A stretch of 64,000 nucleotides of DNA from positions 11,125-75,124 of the forward strand of contig JALNYO010000018.1 in the NCBI GenBank assembly GCA_023229765.1. Direction: 5' to 3'. The position numbers and the translations under genes are program-made. Origin of the DNA: Syntrophales bacterium (GTDB lineage Bacteria; Desulfobacterota; Syntrophia; Syntrophales; UBA5619). The stretch's first letter is position 1. Each line of letters begins with the position of its first letter. Below, one piece after another: positions 45,885 to 54,415 of this stretch. The notes below the pieces were generated by a model. It had not been told where the DNA came from. It did no database searches and saw nothing but the letters and a program-made list of their open reading frames with translations.

Positions 45885-46721
45885 TTATAATTCCATGCAC
45901 TGTCCGCCGTCGAGGTTAAAGGCCTGCCCGGTTATGTAACGGGAGGCATCCGAGGCGAGAAACGCTACGAGACTGCCGGCGTCGCCGGGAAGACCGATAT
46001 AGCCGAGCGGAATGGTTTTGCACATCTCCTGTTCTCGCTCTTCGATCGTCGAGTTTAGAAAAGAGGCCTCCAGGCCGAAGCGCCATTTTTCGAGATCCGT
46101 TTTGATTTGCCCCGGACAGATTGCGTTCACCCTGATGCCGGCGCCGCCGAGTTCTTTAGCCATGGTTTTGGTCAGCATGATGACGCCCGCCTTGGCCACG
46201 GCATAGGCGCTGTTGAAAAGCGGGGGAACCTTGCCCGCCCGCGAGGCGGTATTCACGATTACCCCCGGCTTTCCGGCCATCAGCGGGATCACCGCCCGTG
46301 AGACGCGAAAGACGGAAAATAGGTTGACATCCACCGTTTTTATCCAATCCGCCTCCCCATAGCTCAAAACGGTGTTCGGAACCCCGAAGACCGCACCGGC
46401 GTTGTTGCAGAGAATATCGACGTGCGTGAAGGCCGTCTTTATCGCCTCAGCCATTCGCCCTATCGAGGAGGCGTCGGTAACATCGACAGCAACGGCGAAG
46501 GTTTTTACCTGAAAAGTGTCGGCAAGTTCGGCGGCGATTTTTTCCATTTCCCCGCTTGTCGCCGTTTTTATCGCTATTTCCGGGGAAACCGGTTTCCCCA
46601 GATCGGCAATGACGACATTGCAGCCGGAAGAGGCAAGCTTTTCGGCGATGCCGTAGCCGATGCCGCTCCTTTTTCCGGAGCCCGTCACAACCGCCGTTTT
46701 TCCTTTTAAATCTTTATACAT
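45885..46721 (-). CDS. Short-chain dehydrogenase/reductase
   Basis: A 278-residue SDR. The NAD(P) loop is VVTGSGKRSGIGYGIAEKL, then NNAGAVFG, the Ser of NTASRAG, and SAYAVAKAG (Tyr-x3-Lys), ending with the usual TGQAFNLDGGQ. It oxidises or reduces a hydroxyl/keto group. ATG 46721 has GGAGG 6 nt upstream, inside the palindrome GGAGGCCTCC, which could fold and mask the ribosome site. The longer frame from 46823 has no homology. First gene of the - strand cluster that ends with the AOR. Confidence 0.9.
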   Translation of the reverse strand: MYKDLKGKTAVVTGSGKRSGIGYGIAEKLASSGCNVVIADLGKPVSPEIAIKTATSGEMEKIAAELADTFQVKTFAVAVDVTDASSIGRMAEAIKTAFTHVDILCNNAGAVFGVPNTVLSYGEADWIKTVDVNLFSVFRVSRAVIPLMAGKPGVIVNTASRAGKVPPLFNSAYAVAKAGVIMLTKTMAKELGGAGIRVNAICPGQIKTDLEKWRFGLEASFLNSTIEEREQEMCKTIPLGYIGLPGDAGSLVAFLASDASRYITGQAFNLDGGQCMEL

Positions 46722-46809
46722 GGGAGGCCTCCTGATTATAATAGTAGGCGCACGAGATGGTTTGGACGATGGGGATAGCTGATGATAGGTTGCAAACCCG
46801 CAAACAGGA

Positions 46810-46835
46810 TCCTGACCGGACATCGCCGGTCAGGA
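46810..46835 (-). terminator. Stem-loop downstream of ssb (possible terminator)
   Basis: A perfect 10-bp stem (TCCTGACCGG/CCGGTCAGGA) with a 6-nt loop lies 48 bp after the ssb stop and before the SDR start. The U-tract on the - strand is weak (TCCTGTTTG), so it is only a possible terminator. Confidence 0.4.
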
Positions 46836-46882
46836 CTTCTTTCAAGCATGACATTTTTACACGCCATCAAGTCCTCTGCTGA

Positions 46883-47299
46883 TTAAAACGGGACGTCGTC
46901 ATCGGGCATTGGCCCATCTGCCCCGGGATGCGGCAGCGGTGGTTCCTCGCGCCCGGCGTCGGAGTCTTTCTGGCCTTTCGAATCAAGCATCTTCATATCG
47001 GAAGCGACGATCTCCGTAGTGTATTTCTTGACGCCCTCTTTATCTTCCCAGGATCTGGTCTGAATACGTCCTTCGATGTAAACCAGCTTCCCTTTTATTA
47101 AGTATTTGCCGCAGATCTCCGCCAGTTTGCCAAAGGTGACAATTCTGTGCCACTCGGTCTTTTGAGCCTTCTCGCCGTTTTTGTCCTTCCATACCTCATC
47201 GGTGGCCATCGTGAAGTTTGTCACCATCATCCCATCCGGCGTATATCTGACCTCCGGATCCTTCCCCAGCCTGCCCACCAGTATCGCCTTGTTGATCAT
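46883..47299 (-). CDS. ssb: Single-stranded DNA-binding protein
   Basis: A 138-residue SSB with the OB fold ([60 protein letters not shown]). A short polar linker and the acidic tip DDDVPF follow, which recruits replication and repair partners. It coats single-stranded DNA during replication. AAAGGGGAGAAG precedes the ATG. It stands alone on the - strand; the repeat at 47316 lies just upstream. Confidence 0.97.
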   Translation of the reverse strand: MINKAILVGRLGKDPEVRYTPDGMMVTNFTMATDEVWKDKNGEKAQKTEWHRIVTFGKLAEICGKYLIKGKLVYIEGRIQTRSWEDKEGVKKYTTEIVASDMKMLDSKGQKDSDAGREEPPLPHPGADGPMPDDDVPF

Positions 47300-47315
47300 C
47301 TTCTCTCCCCTTTCT

Positions 47316-47457
47316 GAAAACGTAGTTTAATGTGTATAAAACAAAGTTTAATGTTCATAATCTGATTCTAACTGCTTGAAATACCATATTCCCGACAGAG
47401 ACATTATGAACATTAAGCTTCGCTTTCGGGAATGACAAATGGTTTTGCAATTACCTC
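47316..47457. repeat. MITE-like repeat, family A, copy 4, with two 21-bp units at its left end
   Basis: Begins with two tandem units (AAAACGTAGTTTAATGTGTAT and AAAACAAAGTTTAATGTTCAT, 47317-47358). TTCTAACTGCTTGAAATACC, ATTATGAACATTAAGCTTCG and TTTTGCAATTACCTC follow. It links the short coding units of ompH and Gfo/Idh with the longer element. It lies between the divergent ssb and lysS genes; the rest of the gap (47458-47647) holds a palindrome described separately. Confidence 0.82.
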
Positions 47458-47581
47458 AACGGATTTTTAATTTATCATATAGAACTTATGAAAATGTCGC
47501 AATGCAAAAATTGATACAGGCGCAAACACCAAACCGCGAGCGGCAAACCGGGAGCCTCCTGCCGGCGGCGTTAATTCCTCC

Positions 47582-47611
47582 TTGACTAATTTCTTGTAAA
47601 AATGTAGTCAA
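47582..47611. promoter_or_regulatory. Inverted repeat TTGACTA-N16-TAGTCAA upstream of lysS
   Basis: Two perfect 7-bp arms are separated by 16 bp, 37 bp before the lysS start. The left arm contains TTGACT, a good -35, and the right arm overlaps the -10 position (17-bp spacing, poor TAGTCA), with TATAAC further on. It may be the promoter or an operator of the lysS operon. Confidence 0.35.
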
Positions 47612-47647
47612 ATTCGCTTTATAACAAAACAGAACGATAGAGGGACT

Positions 47648-49150
47648 ATGGAAGAGGAAAATGAACTGCTGAAAAAACGTCGGGAAAAGGCCGACTCAAT
47701 AAAGAACGACGGGCTCGAACTCTATCCGAACGATGTGCAGGTTGCGAATAATTCGGAAGCAATAAGGGAACGCTTTGAAAATTTATCTGAAGAAGAACTG
47801 GTTAAAATTGACGAACGCTTTACGCTTGCCGGGCGCATCATGGCAATCCGCGATTTCGGCAAGAGCGCCTTCGTCAGCATTCAGGATCGCAAGGGGCGAA
47901 TCCAGGCCTTTCTGCGCAAAAACGCACTGGGGGAAAAGGGATTCTCGCTCTTCAAGAAGCTCGACGCCGGGGATGTAGTCTGGATAGCCGGGCGAATTTT
48001 CAAGACCAAAACCGGCGAGTTATCCATAGACGTGGAGGAAAACGGCCTGCGCCTGCTTTCCAAATCGCTGCTGCCCTTGCCGGAGAAATGGCACGGTCTG
48101 ACCGACGTGGAGATTCGCTACCGCCAGCGCCATCTTGATTTGATCGTCAACCCCGAGGTGCGCAAGGTATTTCAGCAGCGCAGCCGCATTATCAGCCTGA
48201 TTCGCCGGTTCATGGAAGAGCGGGATTTCCTGGAAGTCGAAACCCCGATGATGCAGCCCAAGGCGGGCGGCGCGGTGGCCAGACCGTTCAAAACCTTTCA
48301 CAACGCGCTGGGGATGAATCTCTTTCTTAGAATCGCCCCGGAACTGTACCTGAAGCGCCTGATAACCGGCGGATTGGAAAGGGTTTTCGAGATCAACAGA
48401 AACTTCCGGAACGAGGGAATCTCCACCTTTCACAACCCGGAATTCACGATGATGGAATTCTATCAGGCCTATGCGACCTATGAGGAGCTGATGGCGATGA
48501 CGGAGGAACTGTTAGCCTTTGTCGCCATGAACCTGTTTTCGTCGCTTAAATTTACCTATCAGGGAAACGGGATAAATCTGGCGCCCCCCTGGCGGAGAAT
48601 AACCGTCCGGGATGCCGTCCTCGAGATAGGCGGCGTCAAGCCCGAAATCCTTGCCGATCCGGCACTGCTGGCTGAATATGCGGGGAAACTCGGCGTTCAG
48701 TTGAAGGCAAGCGACCCCCCCGGCAAGGTTTTGATGGCAATCTTTGACGAAACGGTGGAAAAAAGGCTGATTCAGCCGACCTTTGTAACCCATTACCCGG
48801 TGGAGGTCTCTCCCCTCTCCCGCCGGAACGTCGCGGATCCCTCCGTCACCGACCGCTTTGAACTTTACATTGCCGGCAGAGAAATCGCCAATGCTTTCTC
48901 GGAGTTGAACGATCCGGTCGATCAGCGCCAAAGGTTCGAGCAGCAGATCAAGGAGCGGGAGGCGGGCGATCTGGAGGCGCACGAAATGGATGAGGACTAC
49001 ATCGGCGCCCTTGAATACGGGATGCCGCCGACCGCCGGCGAGGGGATCGGCATTGACCGGCTGGTGATGCTGATGACCGACTCCGCTTCCATCCGGGACG
49101 TGATTCTCTTTCCGCTTTTGCGAAGCAGGGAAACCGCCAGGGAAGAATGA
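47648..49150 (+). CDS. lysS: Lysyl-tRNA synthetase, class II
   Basis: A 500-residue class II LysRS. The N-terminal OB-fold anticodon domain has LAGRIMAIRDFGKSAF. Motif 1 is in FLEVETPMMQPKAGGAVARP, motif 2 is FRNEGISTFHNPEFTMMEFY, and motif 3 is GIGIDRLVMLMTDSASIRDV. It charges tRNA-Lys. It begins the envelope operon and overlaps the next gene by 4 bp. The lysS-lolC/E pairing is common in deltaproteobacteria. Confidence 0.97.
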   Translation: MEEENELLKKRREKADSIKNDGLELYPNDVQVANNSEAIRERFENLSEEELVKIDERFTLAGRIMAIRDFGKSAFVSIQDRKGRIQAFLRKNALGEKGFSLFKKLDAGDVVWIAGRIFKTKTGELSIDVEENGLRLLSKSLLPLPEKWHGLTDVEIRYRQRHLDLIVNPEVRKVFQQRSRIISLIRRFMEERDFLEVETPMMQPKAGGAVARPFKTFHNALGMNLFLRIAPELYLKRLITGGLERVFEINRNFRNEGISTFHNPEFTMMEFYQAYATYEELMAMTEELLAFVAMNLFSSLKFTYQGNGINLAPPWRRITVRDAVLEIGGVKPEILADPALLAEYAGKLGVQLKASDPPGKVLMAIFDETVEKRLIQPTFVTHYPVEVSPLSRRNVADPSVTDRFELYIAGREIANAFSELNDPVDQRQRFEQQIKEREAGDLEAHEMDEDYIGALEYGMPPTAGEGIGIDRLVMLMTDSASIRDVILFPLLRSRETAREE

Positions 49151-50430
49151 TGAACTCCTACGAGCTTTTCATAAGCCTGCGTTACCTTCGGGCAAGGCGA
49201 AAACAGGTATTTGTTTCCATTATAACCTTTATCTCGGTCGCCGGAATCTTTCTTGGCGTTGCGGCGCTGATCATTGTGCTTGCCGTCATGAACGGTTTCG
49301 AAACGGATCTGCGCAACAAGATTCTCGGCGTCAATTCCCATATAGTTGTTACCGATTACAGCGGCGGCATGCAGAATTACCGGCAAATCATGGGTGATGT
49401 AGCCGCCATCCCGGGCGTCGAGGCGGCAACTCCTTTCATCTACAGTCAGGCCATGCTCAAAAAAGGAACCGCTACAACAGGGATCATTCTGCGCGGCCTG
49501 TCGCTACAGGATGCGCTGAAGGTCATCAACATTGGAAAGATAAAAGAGGGCAGTCTAAAAGGTTTGGAATCTGCAAGTAACCCAATAAGCGCCACCCAAA
49601 CGGGCCCGGCGCCCCGGCCCGGAATAGTCATCGGGCGCGAGCTGGCAAAAAACCTGGGGTTATTCCTGAATGATCAGGTTTTTGTCATTTCCCCTTCCGG
49701 CGTTTCCACGCCGATGGGAATGACGCCGCGGATGAAACCATTTGTCGTGGCGGGCATTTTTGAATCCGGATTTTACGAATACGACTCGACGCTGGCCTAC
49801 ATCTCTCTTGAGGAGTGTCAGAATTTCCTGAACATGGGAGATCTGGTGTCGGGGCTGGAGCTCCGGGTTGACGACATTTACAAAGCCGGCCAGATCGCCC
49901 GGCAGATCGAGAAAAAGCTTGGGAGTCGCTACTGGGCGCGCAACTGGATGGAGATGAACAAGAATCTCTTTTCGGCGCTGAAACTGGAAAAGCGGGTCAT
50001 GTTCATCATCCTTTCGTTGATCGTGCTTGTTGCCGCTTTCAATATCATCAGCGCCCTGATCATGATTGTCATGGAAAAGAACAAGGATATCGCGATCCTC
50101 AAGGCAATGGGCGCCACCCGGTCCGGCATCATGAAGATATTTATTTTTCAGGGGGTGATCGTCGGGGCGATCGGCGCCTTTCTCGGCACGCTGGCGGGGC
50201 TTGCCGTCGCGCTCAATCTCGAGAAAATATCGCTGTTTGTCGAAAAACTCTTCGGCTTCAAGATCCTTCCAGGGGACGTTTACTATCTGAGCGAACTCCC
50301 CTCGCAGGTAAACTACGGCGATGTCGGGATTATCATTCTGGGAACGTTGCTGATCAGTTTTCTGGCAACCATTTACCCCTCCTGGCGGGCATCCCGCCTT
50401 GTCCCGGCGGAGGCGCTCCGGTATGAGTGA
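49147..50430 (+). CDS. lolC: Lipoprotein-releasing ABC transporter permease (LolC/LolE)
   Basis: A 427-residue FtsX/MacB-type permease. It starts YELFISLRYLRARRKQVFVS, with a first membrane helix, then a periplasmic domain of about 220 residues, then three helices ending with WRASRLVPAEALRYE. One protein serves both LolC and LolE roles in organisms with a single permease gene. It works with LolD (next gene) to detach lipoproteins from the inner membrane. ATG at 49147 overlaps the lysS stop; an ATG at 49150 is equally possible. Confidence 0.93.
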   Translation: MMNSYELFISLRYLRARRKQVFVSIITFISVAGIFLGVAALIIVLAVMNGFETDLRNKILGVNSHIVVTDYSGGMQNYRQIMGDVAAIPGVEAATPFIYSQAMLKKGTATTGIILRGLSLQDALKVINIGKIKEGSLKGLESASNPISATQTGPAPRPGIVIGRELAKNLGLFLNDQVFVISPSGVSTPMGMTPRMKPFVVAGIFESGFYEYDSTLAYISLEECQNFLNMGDLVSGLELRVDDIYKAGQIARQIEKKLGSRYWARNWMEMNKNLFSALKLEKRVMFIILSLIVLVAAFNIISALIMIVMEKNKDIAILKAMGATRSGIMKIFIFQGVIVGAIGAFLGTLAGLAVALNLEKISLFVEKLFGFKILPGDVYYLSELPSQVNYGDVGIIILGTLLISFLATIYPSWRASRLVPAEALRYE

Positions 50431-50445
50431 GAAGTCAGAGATTTT

Positions 50446-51117
50446 ATGATAGAAATCAAGAATCTGCAGAAAACATTTCTGCTGAACGGAAATAAAATTG
50501 AGGTGTTAAAGGGGATTGACCTGACGATTGCCGATGGTCAGTCGCTGGCAGTTGTGGGGGTGTCCGGCGCGGGCAAGAGCACCTTTCTGCATATCTTGGG
50601 AACGCTCGATCATCCGACCGGCGGAGCGGTTCTCTTTGACGGCGTTAATGTATTTTCCTGGCCGGAGAAACAGCTTTCCGACTTCCGAAACGGCCAAATA
50701 GGTTTCGTGTTTCAGTTCAATAATCTGTTGCCCGAATTCACCGCCCTCGAAAACGTCATGATGCCTGCCCTGATCCGGCGAATGTCGAAAGGCGAGGCAA
50801 AAGACAGAGCTGAGGCAATTCTTTCCGAGGTGGGACTCAGCAATCGCGTCAGGCATAAGCCGGGGGAACTCTCCGGAGGGGAGCAACAGCGGGTAGCCCT
50901 TGCCCGGGCGCTTATTCTCGAGCCCAAAATACTCCTTGCGGATGAGCCGACCGGAAACCTTGACACGGAAACCGGAAAAAGGATAGAAGACTCGCTCATT
51001 TTATTAAACAAGCGTAAAGGGATCACATTGATCGTGGTAACGCACAATACATCACTCGCCGATCGGATGTCGGAGAAGATCGGCCTCAGCGACGGGAGGA
51101 TTCATAGCCGTGGTTAA
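50446..51117 (+). CDS. lolD: Lipoprotein-releasing ABC transporter ATPase
   Basis: A 223-residue ATPase: Walker A GVSGAGKST, Q-loop FQFNNLLPEFTALENV, signature LSGGEQQRVALARAL, Walker B ILLADEPTGNLD, and the H-loop in VTHN. It powers lipoprotein release with the adjacent permease, from which it is 15 bp away. Its stop overlaps the bamA start by 8 bp. Confidence 0.96.
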   Translation: MIEIKNLQKTFLLNGNKIEVLKGIDLTIADGQSLAVVGVSGAGKSTFLHILGTLDHPTGGAVLFDGVNVFSWPEKQLSDFRNGQIGFVFQFNNLLPEFTALENVMMPALIRRMSKGEAKDRAEAILSEVGLSNRVRHKPGELSGGEQQRVALARALILEPKILLADEPTGNLDTETGKRIEDSLILLNKRKGITLIVVTHNTSLADRMSEKIGLSDGRIHSRG

Positions 51118-53752
51118 AAAACTGCTTTCGGCAAGCCTGCTGACCATCATTCTTATTTTCGCCGTTCAAAGTGCAAACGCGGCTGATTTAAAAAAAATAG
51201 CGCTCTTTCCTTTTGAGGCTCACAGCGCAACGGCCGCGCAGGGCGCTGAATTGTGGGAGCTGAGCTACCGGGGAATAACCGGCGAACTGGCGAAGTCAAA
51301 AATGTTCGCCGTTATCCCGCGGGAATTGCTTGCCCGGGAGATAGCGGGGAAACCCCTTAACGATGAGCTGATCATCTCCGCCGGGAAAAAGAGCGATGCC
51401 GATTATGCGTTATCCGGAAGCATCTCCGAATTTGGGGACAGAATCAGCGTCGATGTGAAGATCTTCGACATAAAAAAGGGACAGGCGATCCCCGGCGTTT
51501 TTGTTCAGGGCCGCGGTCGCAAGAACCTCGACGCGATCATGGAAAGGCTCAACTCGGATATCATCCTCCGCATCGCCCCCGAAAAGCGGATAGGCCGCGT
51601 CGAATTCAAGGGAAATCGCAAGATAGAAGCCGCCGCGATTAATCGGGGGCTCAAGAGCGCGCCGGGGACCCTCCTGACGGATGAAGACCTCTCGGCTGAC
51701 ATCAAAACAATCTATAAACTCGGATACTTTGATGAAGTAACTGCCGATGTTTCGGACACCCCTGAAGGCAGGGTGGTGACCTTTGTCGTCACCGAAAAAC
51801 CCATGATTTCGGAAATCCGCATTCAGGGAAACAAAAATGTGAAAAAAAGCGACATCGAAGCCGTTATGAGCGTTCAGGCCAAGCAGACGGTCAACCCGGA
51901 GAAACTGAAGACCGACATTAAAAAAATCAAGGACCTCTATGACTCCAAAGGCTTCTATAATGCGGAAATCACCTCTAAAATAGATAAAGCGGGGGAGCGC
52001 GACGTTCAGGTCGTCATCAGTGTCACAGAAAACGGGAAATTGTTCGTTCGGGACATCCTGTTTGAGGGCAACCGGGCATTTACCACACGGGAACTCCGGA
52101 ATATGATGACTACAAAAGAATGGGGAATTTTCCATTTTTTTACCGATTCCGGGCTTCTGAAAAAAGAACAGCTCCGGCAGGACATTGACAAACTCAAGGC
52201 CTTCTATCTGAATAACGGGTTCATCAACGTCCAGATCGCCGATCCAGCAGTAACCCACGATGCTAAGGGGATTTACATCAGGATTTCCGTAGCGGAAGGA
52301 CAGCAGTACCGCGTCGGCAAGGTGGAAATAATCGGGGATCAGTTGTCGGTGCCGCGAAAAGAGCTGCTGGCCAAGCTGAAAATCCTGAAAAAAGACTTCT
52401 ATGACCGCGACGCGGTGATAAGGGATATGGATTACCTCACGCAGGCGGCCAATGACGAGGGATATGCCGCTGCCGATATCTTGCCGGGCACAACTCCCCG
52501 GGAAGAAACCAGGACTGTCGATGTAAGCTATGAGATACGCAAGGGCAAACTTGTATATTTCAACCTGATCAACATCACCGGCAACACCAAAACCAGGGAC
52601 AAGGTGATCCGGCGCCAGTTGTCGGTCGTGGAGGGGGATCTCTACAGCCGCACCAAGTTGAAGAACAGTTACATGGCCCTCAACAACCTGCGCTATTTTG
52701 AGGAAATCGATTTCGAAAGCGAAAAGGGCGGCGATGAGACTCTGACGAACGTCAACATCCGCGTCAAGGAGAAGCAGACCGGCATGCTCAGCCTCGGCGC
52801 CGGCTACAGCGCCGTAGATAAAGCGGTAGTGTCCGCCCAGGTCACCCAGCAGAACCTCTTCGGCCGGGGGCAGACCCTGAGTCTGAAGGCCAATGTCGGC
52901 TCCTCCTCGACCCTTTATGACATCTCGTTCACGGAACCCTGGCTTTTTGACAGGCCCATCTGGAGCAAGTTCGATCTCTGGAATCTCTACCGCGAATATG
53001 ACACCTACAATCTTGATACGATGGGATTAAGCACAACCCTGGGATACCCGCTCTGGCCTTATGTATCCGGCTATATTGGGTATCGTTTTGCCATTGACAA
53101 CGTCAATGACATCCTGCCGACCGCTTCGATCTACACCAGAAAGCAGGCCGGCGAGACAAAGAGCAGCGGCCTGACCTTCACGCTGACCCGGGACTCGACA
53201 GACGATGTCATGTTTCCCACAACCGGCTCGAAGAACAGCGCCTCAGTGGAGTACACAGGGGGGCCGCTGCAGGGCGATGTGAGTTACACCCGCACCGGGA
53301 TTTCCTCCACCTGGTTTTTCCCTCTTCCGCTCGATACAGTGCTTGGCCTGCGCGGGCGGCTGGGGGCGATCAAGGGGAACGCCGGCAAGGAAATCCCGAT
53401 CTACGAGCGATACTACCTCGGGGGGATCGACTCCTTGCGCGGTCTCAGGGAAGTCGGTCCGGTGGATCCCACTACCGGTGAAGTCATCGGGGGCGTGACG
53501 ATGTTGAACTTCAACGTGGATTATACCTTTCCGTTGATCAAGAAAGCCGGGATGCGGGGGGTGGTTTTCTTCGACACCGGCAATGCTTGGGAAAGCGGAT
53601 ATCATGTCAATGATATGAGGAAAACCGCTGGTTTAGGAATCCGCTGGTATTCGCCGATCGGGCCGCTCCGCTTAGAGTGGGGATATGTGCTCGACAAAAA
53701 AGAGAACGAATCCCCCGGCCGTTGGGAGTTTACGATCGGCATGTTTATGTAA
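51110..53752 (+). CDS. bamA: Outer-membrane assembly factor BamA with an extra N-terminal domain
   Basis: An 880-residue Omp85 protein with a signal peptide (LLTIILIFAVQSANA). Residues about 25-150 form an additional domain (KKIALFPFEAHS, RGITGELAKSKMFAVIPREL, YALSGSISEFGDRI) like the N-domain of TolB/LpoB-type proteins, not the usual start. About five POTRA domains follow (VEFKGNRKIEAAAINRGL, ISEIRIQGNKNVKKSDIE, LFEGNRAFTTRELRNMM), then the barrel with the LRGLREV region. The last residue is Met (FTIGMFM) rather than Phe. It inserts barrel proteins into the outer membrane. GTG start at 51110. Confidence 0.95.
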   Translation: MVKKLLSASLLTIILIFAVQSANAADLKKIALFPFEAHSATAAQGAELWELSYRGITGELAKSKMFAVIPRELLAREIAGKPLNDELIISAGKKSDADYALSGSISEFGDRISVDVKIFDIKKGQAIPGVFVQGRGRKNLDAIMERLNSDIILRIAPEKRIGRVEFKGNRKIEAAAINRGLKSAPGTLLTDEDLSADIKTIYKLGYFDEVTADVSDTPEGRVVTFVVTEKPMISEIRIQGNKNVKKSDIEAVMSVQAKQTVNPEKLKTDIKKIKDLYDSKGFYNAEITSKIDKAGERDVQVVISVTENGKLFVRDILFEGNRAFTTRELRNMMTTKEWGIFHFFTDSGLLKKEQLRQDIDKLKAFYLNNGFINVQIADPAVTHDAKGIYIRISVAEGQQYRVGKVEIIGDQLSVPRKELLAKLKILKKDFYDRDAVIRDMDYLTQAANDEGYAAADILPGTTPREETRTVDVSYEIRKGKLVYFNLINITGNTKTRDKVIRRQLSVVEGDLYSRTKLKNSYMALNNLRYFEEIDFESEKGGDETLTNVNIRVKEKQTGMLSLGAGYSAVDKAVVSAQVTQQNLFGRGQTLSLKANVGSSSTLYDISFTEPWLFDRPIWSKFDLWNLYREYDTYNLDTMGLSTTLGYPLWPYVSGYIGYRFAIDNVNDILPTASIYTRKQAGETKSSGLTFTLTRDSTDDVMFPTTGSKNSASVEYTGGPLQGDVSYTRTGISSTWFFPLPLDTVLGLRGRLGAIKGNAGKEIPIYERYYLGGIDSLRGLREVGPVDPTTGEVIGGVTMLNFNVDYTFPLIKKAGMRGVVFFDTGNAWESGYHVNDMRKTAGLGIRWYSPIGPLRLEWGYVLDKKENESPGRWEFTIGMFM

Positions 53753-53827
53753 TGAGGAAGCAATCGGCAGTTGTCTGAGCAGAGCGCCGGCTGCCAATAA
53801 ATATTTTCACGAAAGGGAGAAAAAGTT

Positions 53828-54403
53828 ATGAAAACGGAGTTTAATGTTCATAAAACGGAGTTTAATGTTCACAAGAAATACGGTTACGTGATTATCGCGG
53901 CTTTGCTGCTGGCCCTGATCTTTTCGGCAGCTCCGGCAGCCGCGGCGGATAAGACGGGTTTTGTGGATGTACGGGATGTAATGGTTTCCTCCTCCGCCGG
54001 CAAGAAGGCCTCGGAGGAGCTGAAAAAGACGTTTGAAAAGAGCAAGGAGACCATTCAGGCGCGGGAAAACGAACTGAAAAAGCTGAAGGAAGAGTTAGAT
54101 AAGCAGAAATCGCTCCTCAAACAGGACGTCCTGCTGGAAAAAGAAAAAAACTATGATAAAAAGGTTCGAGACTACCAGTTGCTGGTAAAGGATTCCAACG
54201 AAGAGCTCCAGGGCAAGGAGCAGGAACTTCAGAAGAAGATACTTCCTGAAATACTTAAAATAATTCGCTCCATCGGGGAAAAAGGGAAATTCACGATGAT
54301 CGTCGATATCAGCCAGATCCCGCTGCCCTACTTTTCCAAGGAGAATCTGCTGACGAAACAGGTAATCGACGAGTTCGACAAAACCTATAAGCCGAAGAAA
54401 TAG
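53828..54403 (+). CDS. ompH: OmpH/Skp-like periplasmic chaperone with repeat-derived N-terminus
   Basis: A 191-residue OmpH-family protein. The mature part is a long coiled helix (KKTFEKSKETIQARENELKK and beyond) that cradles unfolded outer-membrane proteins. The first 16 residues, MKTEFNVHKTEFNVHK, are encoded by two tandem 21-bp repeat units that follow an excellent ribosome site (AAGGGAG, 7-8 nt before ATG). They become the n-region of the signal peptide before VIIAALLLALIFSAAPAAAA. The insertion thus lies between the start codon and the secretion signal. It sits between bamA and lpxD, its normal place. Confidence 0.9.
   Translation: MKTEFNVHKTEFNVHKKYGYVIIAALLLALIFSAAPAAAADKTGFVDVRDVMVSSSAGKKASEELKKTFEKSKETIQARENELKKLKEELDKQKSLLKQDVLLEKEKNYDKKVRDYQLLVKDSNEELQGKEQELQKKILPEILKIIRSIGEKGKFTMIVDISQIPLPYFSKENLLTKQVIDEFDKTYKPKK
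53831..53872 (+). repeat. Two tandem 21-bp family-A units at the start of ompH
   Basis: AAAACGGAGTTTAATGTTCAT and AAAACGGAGTTTAATGTTCAC in direct tandem, encoding KTEFNVH twice. The same pair is at 56237 and, non-coding, at 47317. Confidence 0.9.
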
Positions 54404-54415
54404 AGTGGTCAGGCT

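Noticed and set aside
43998..45890. A 630-codon open frame on the + strand opposite the ThDP enzyme
   Set aside because: It is antisense to a gene with clear ThDP motifs and itself shows no motif; its end is translated from the family-B repeat.
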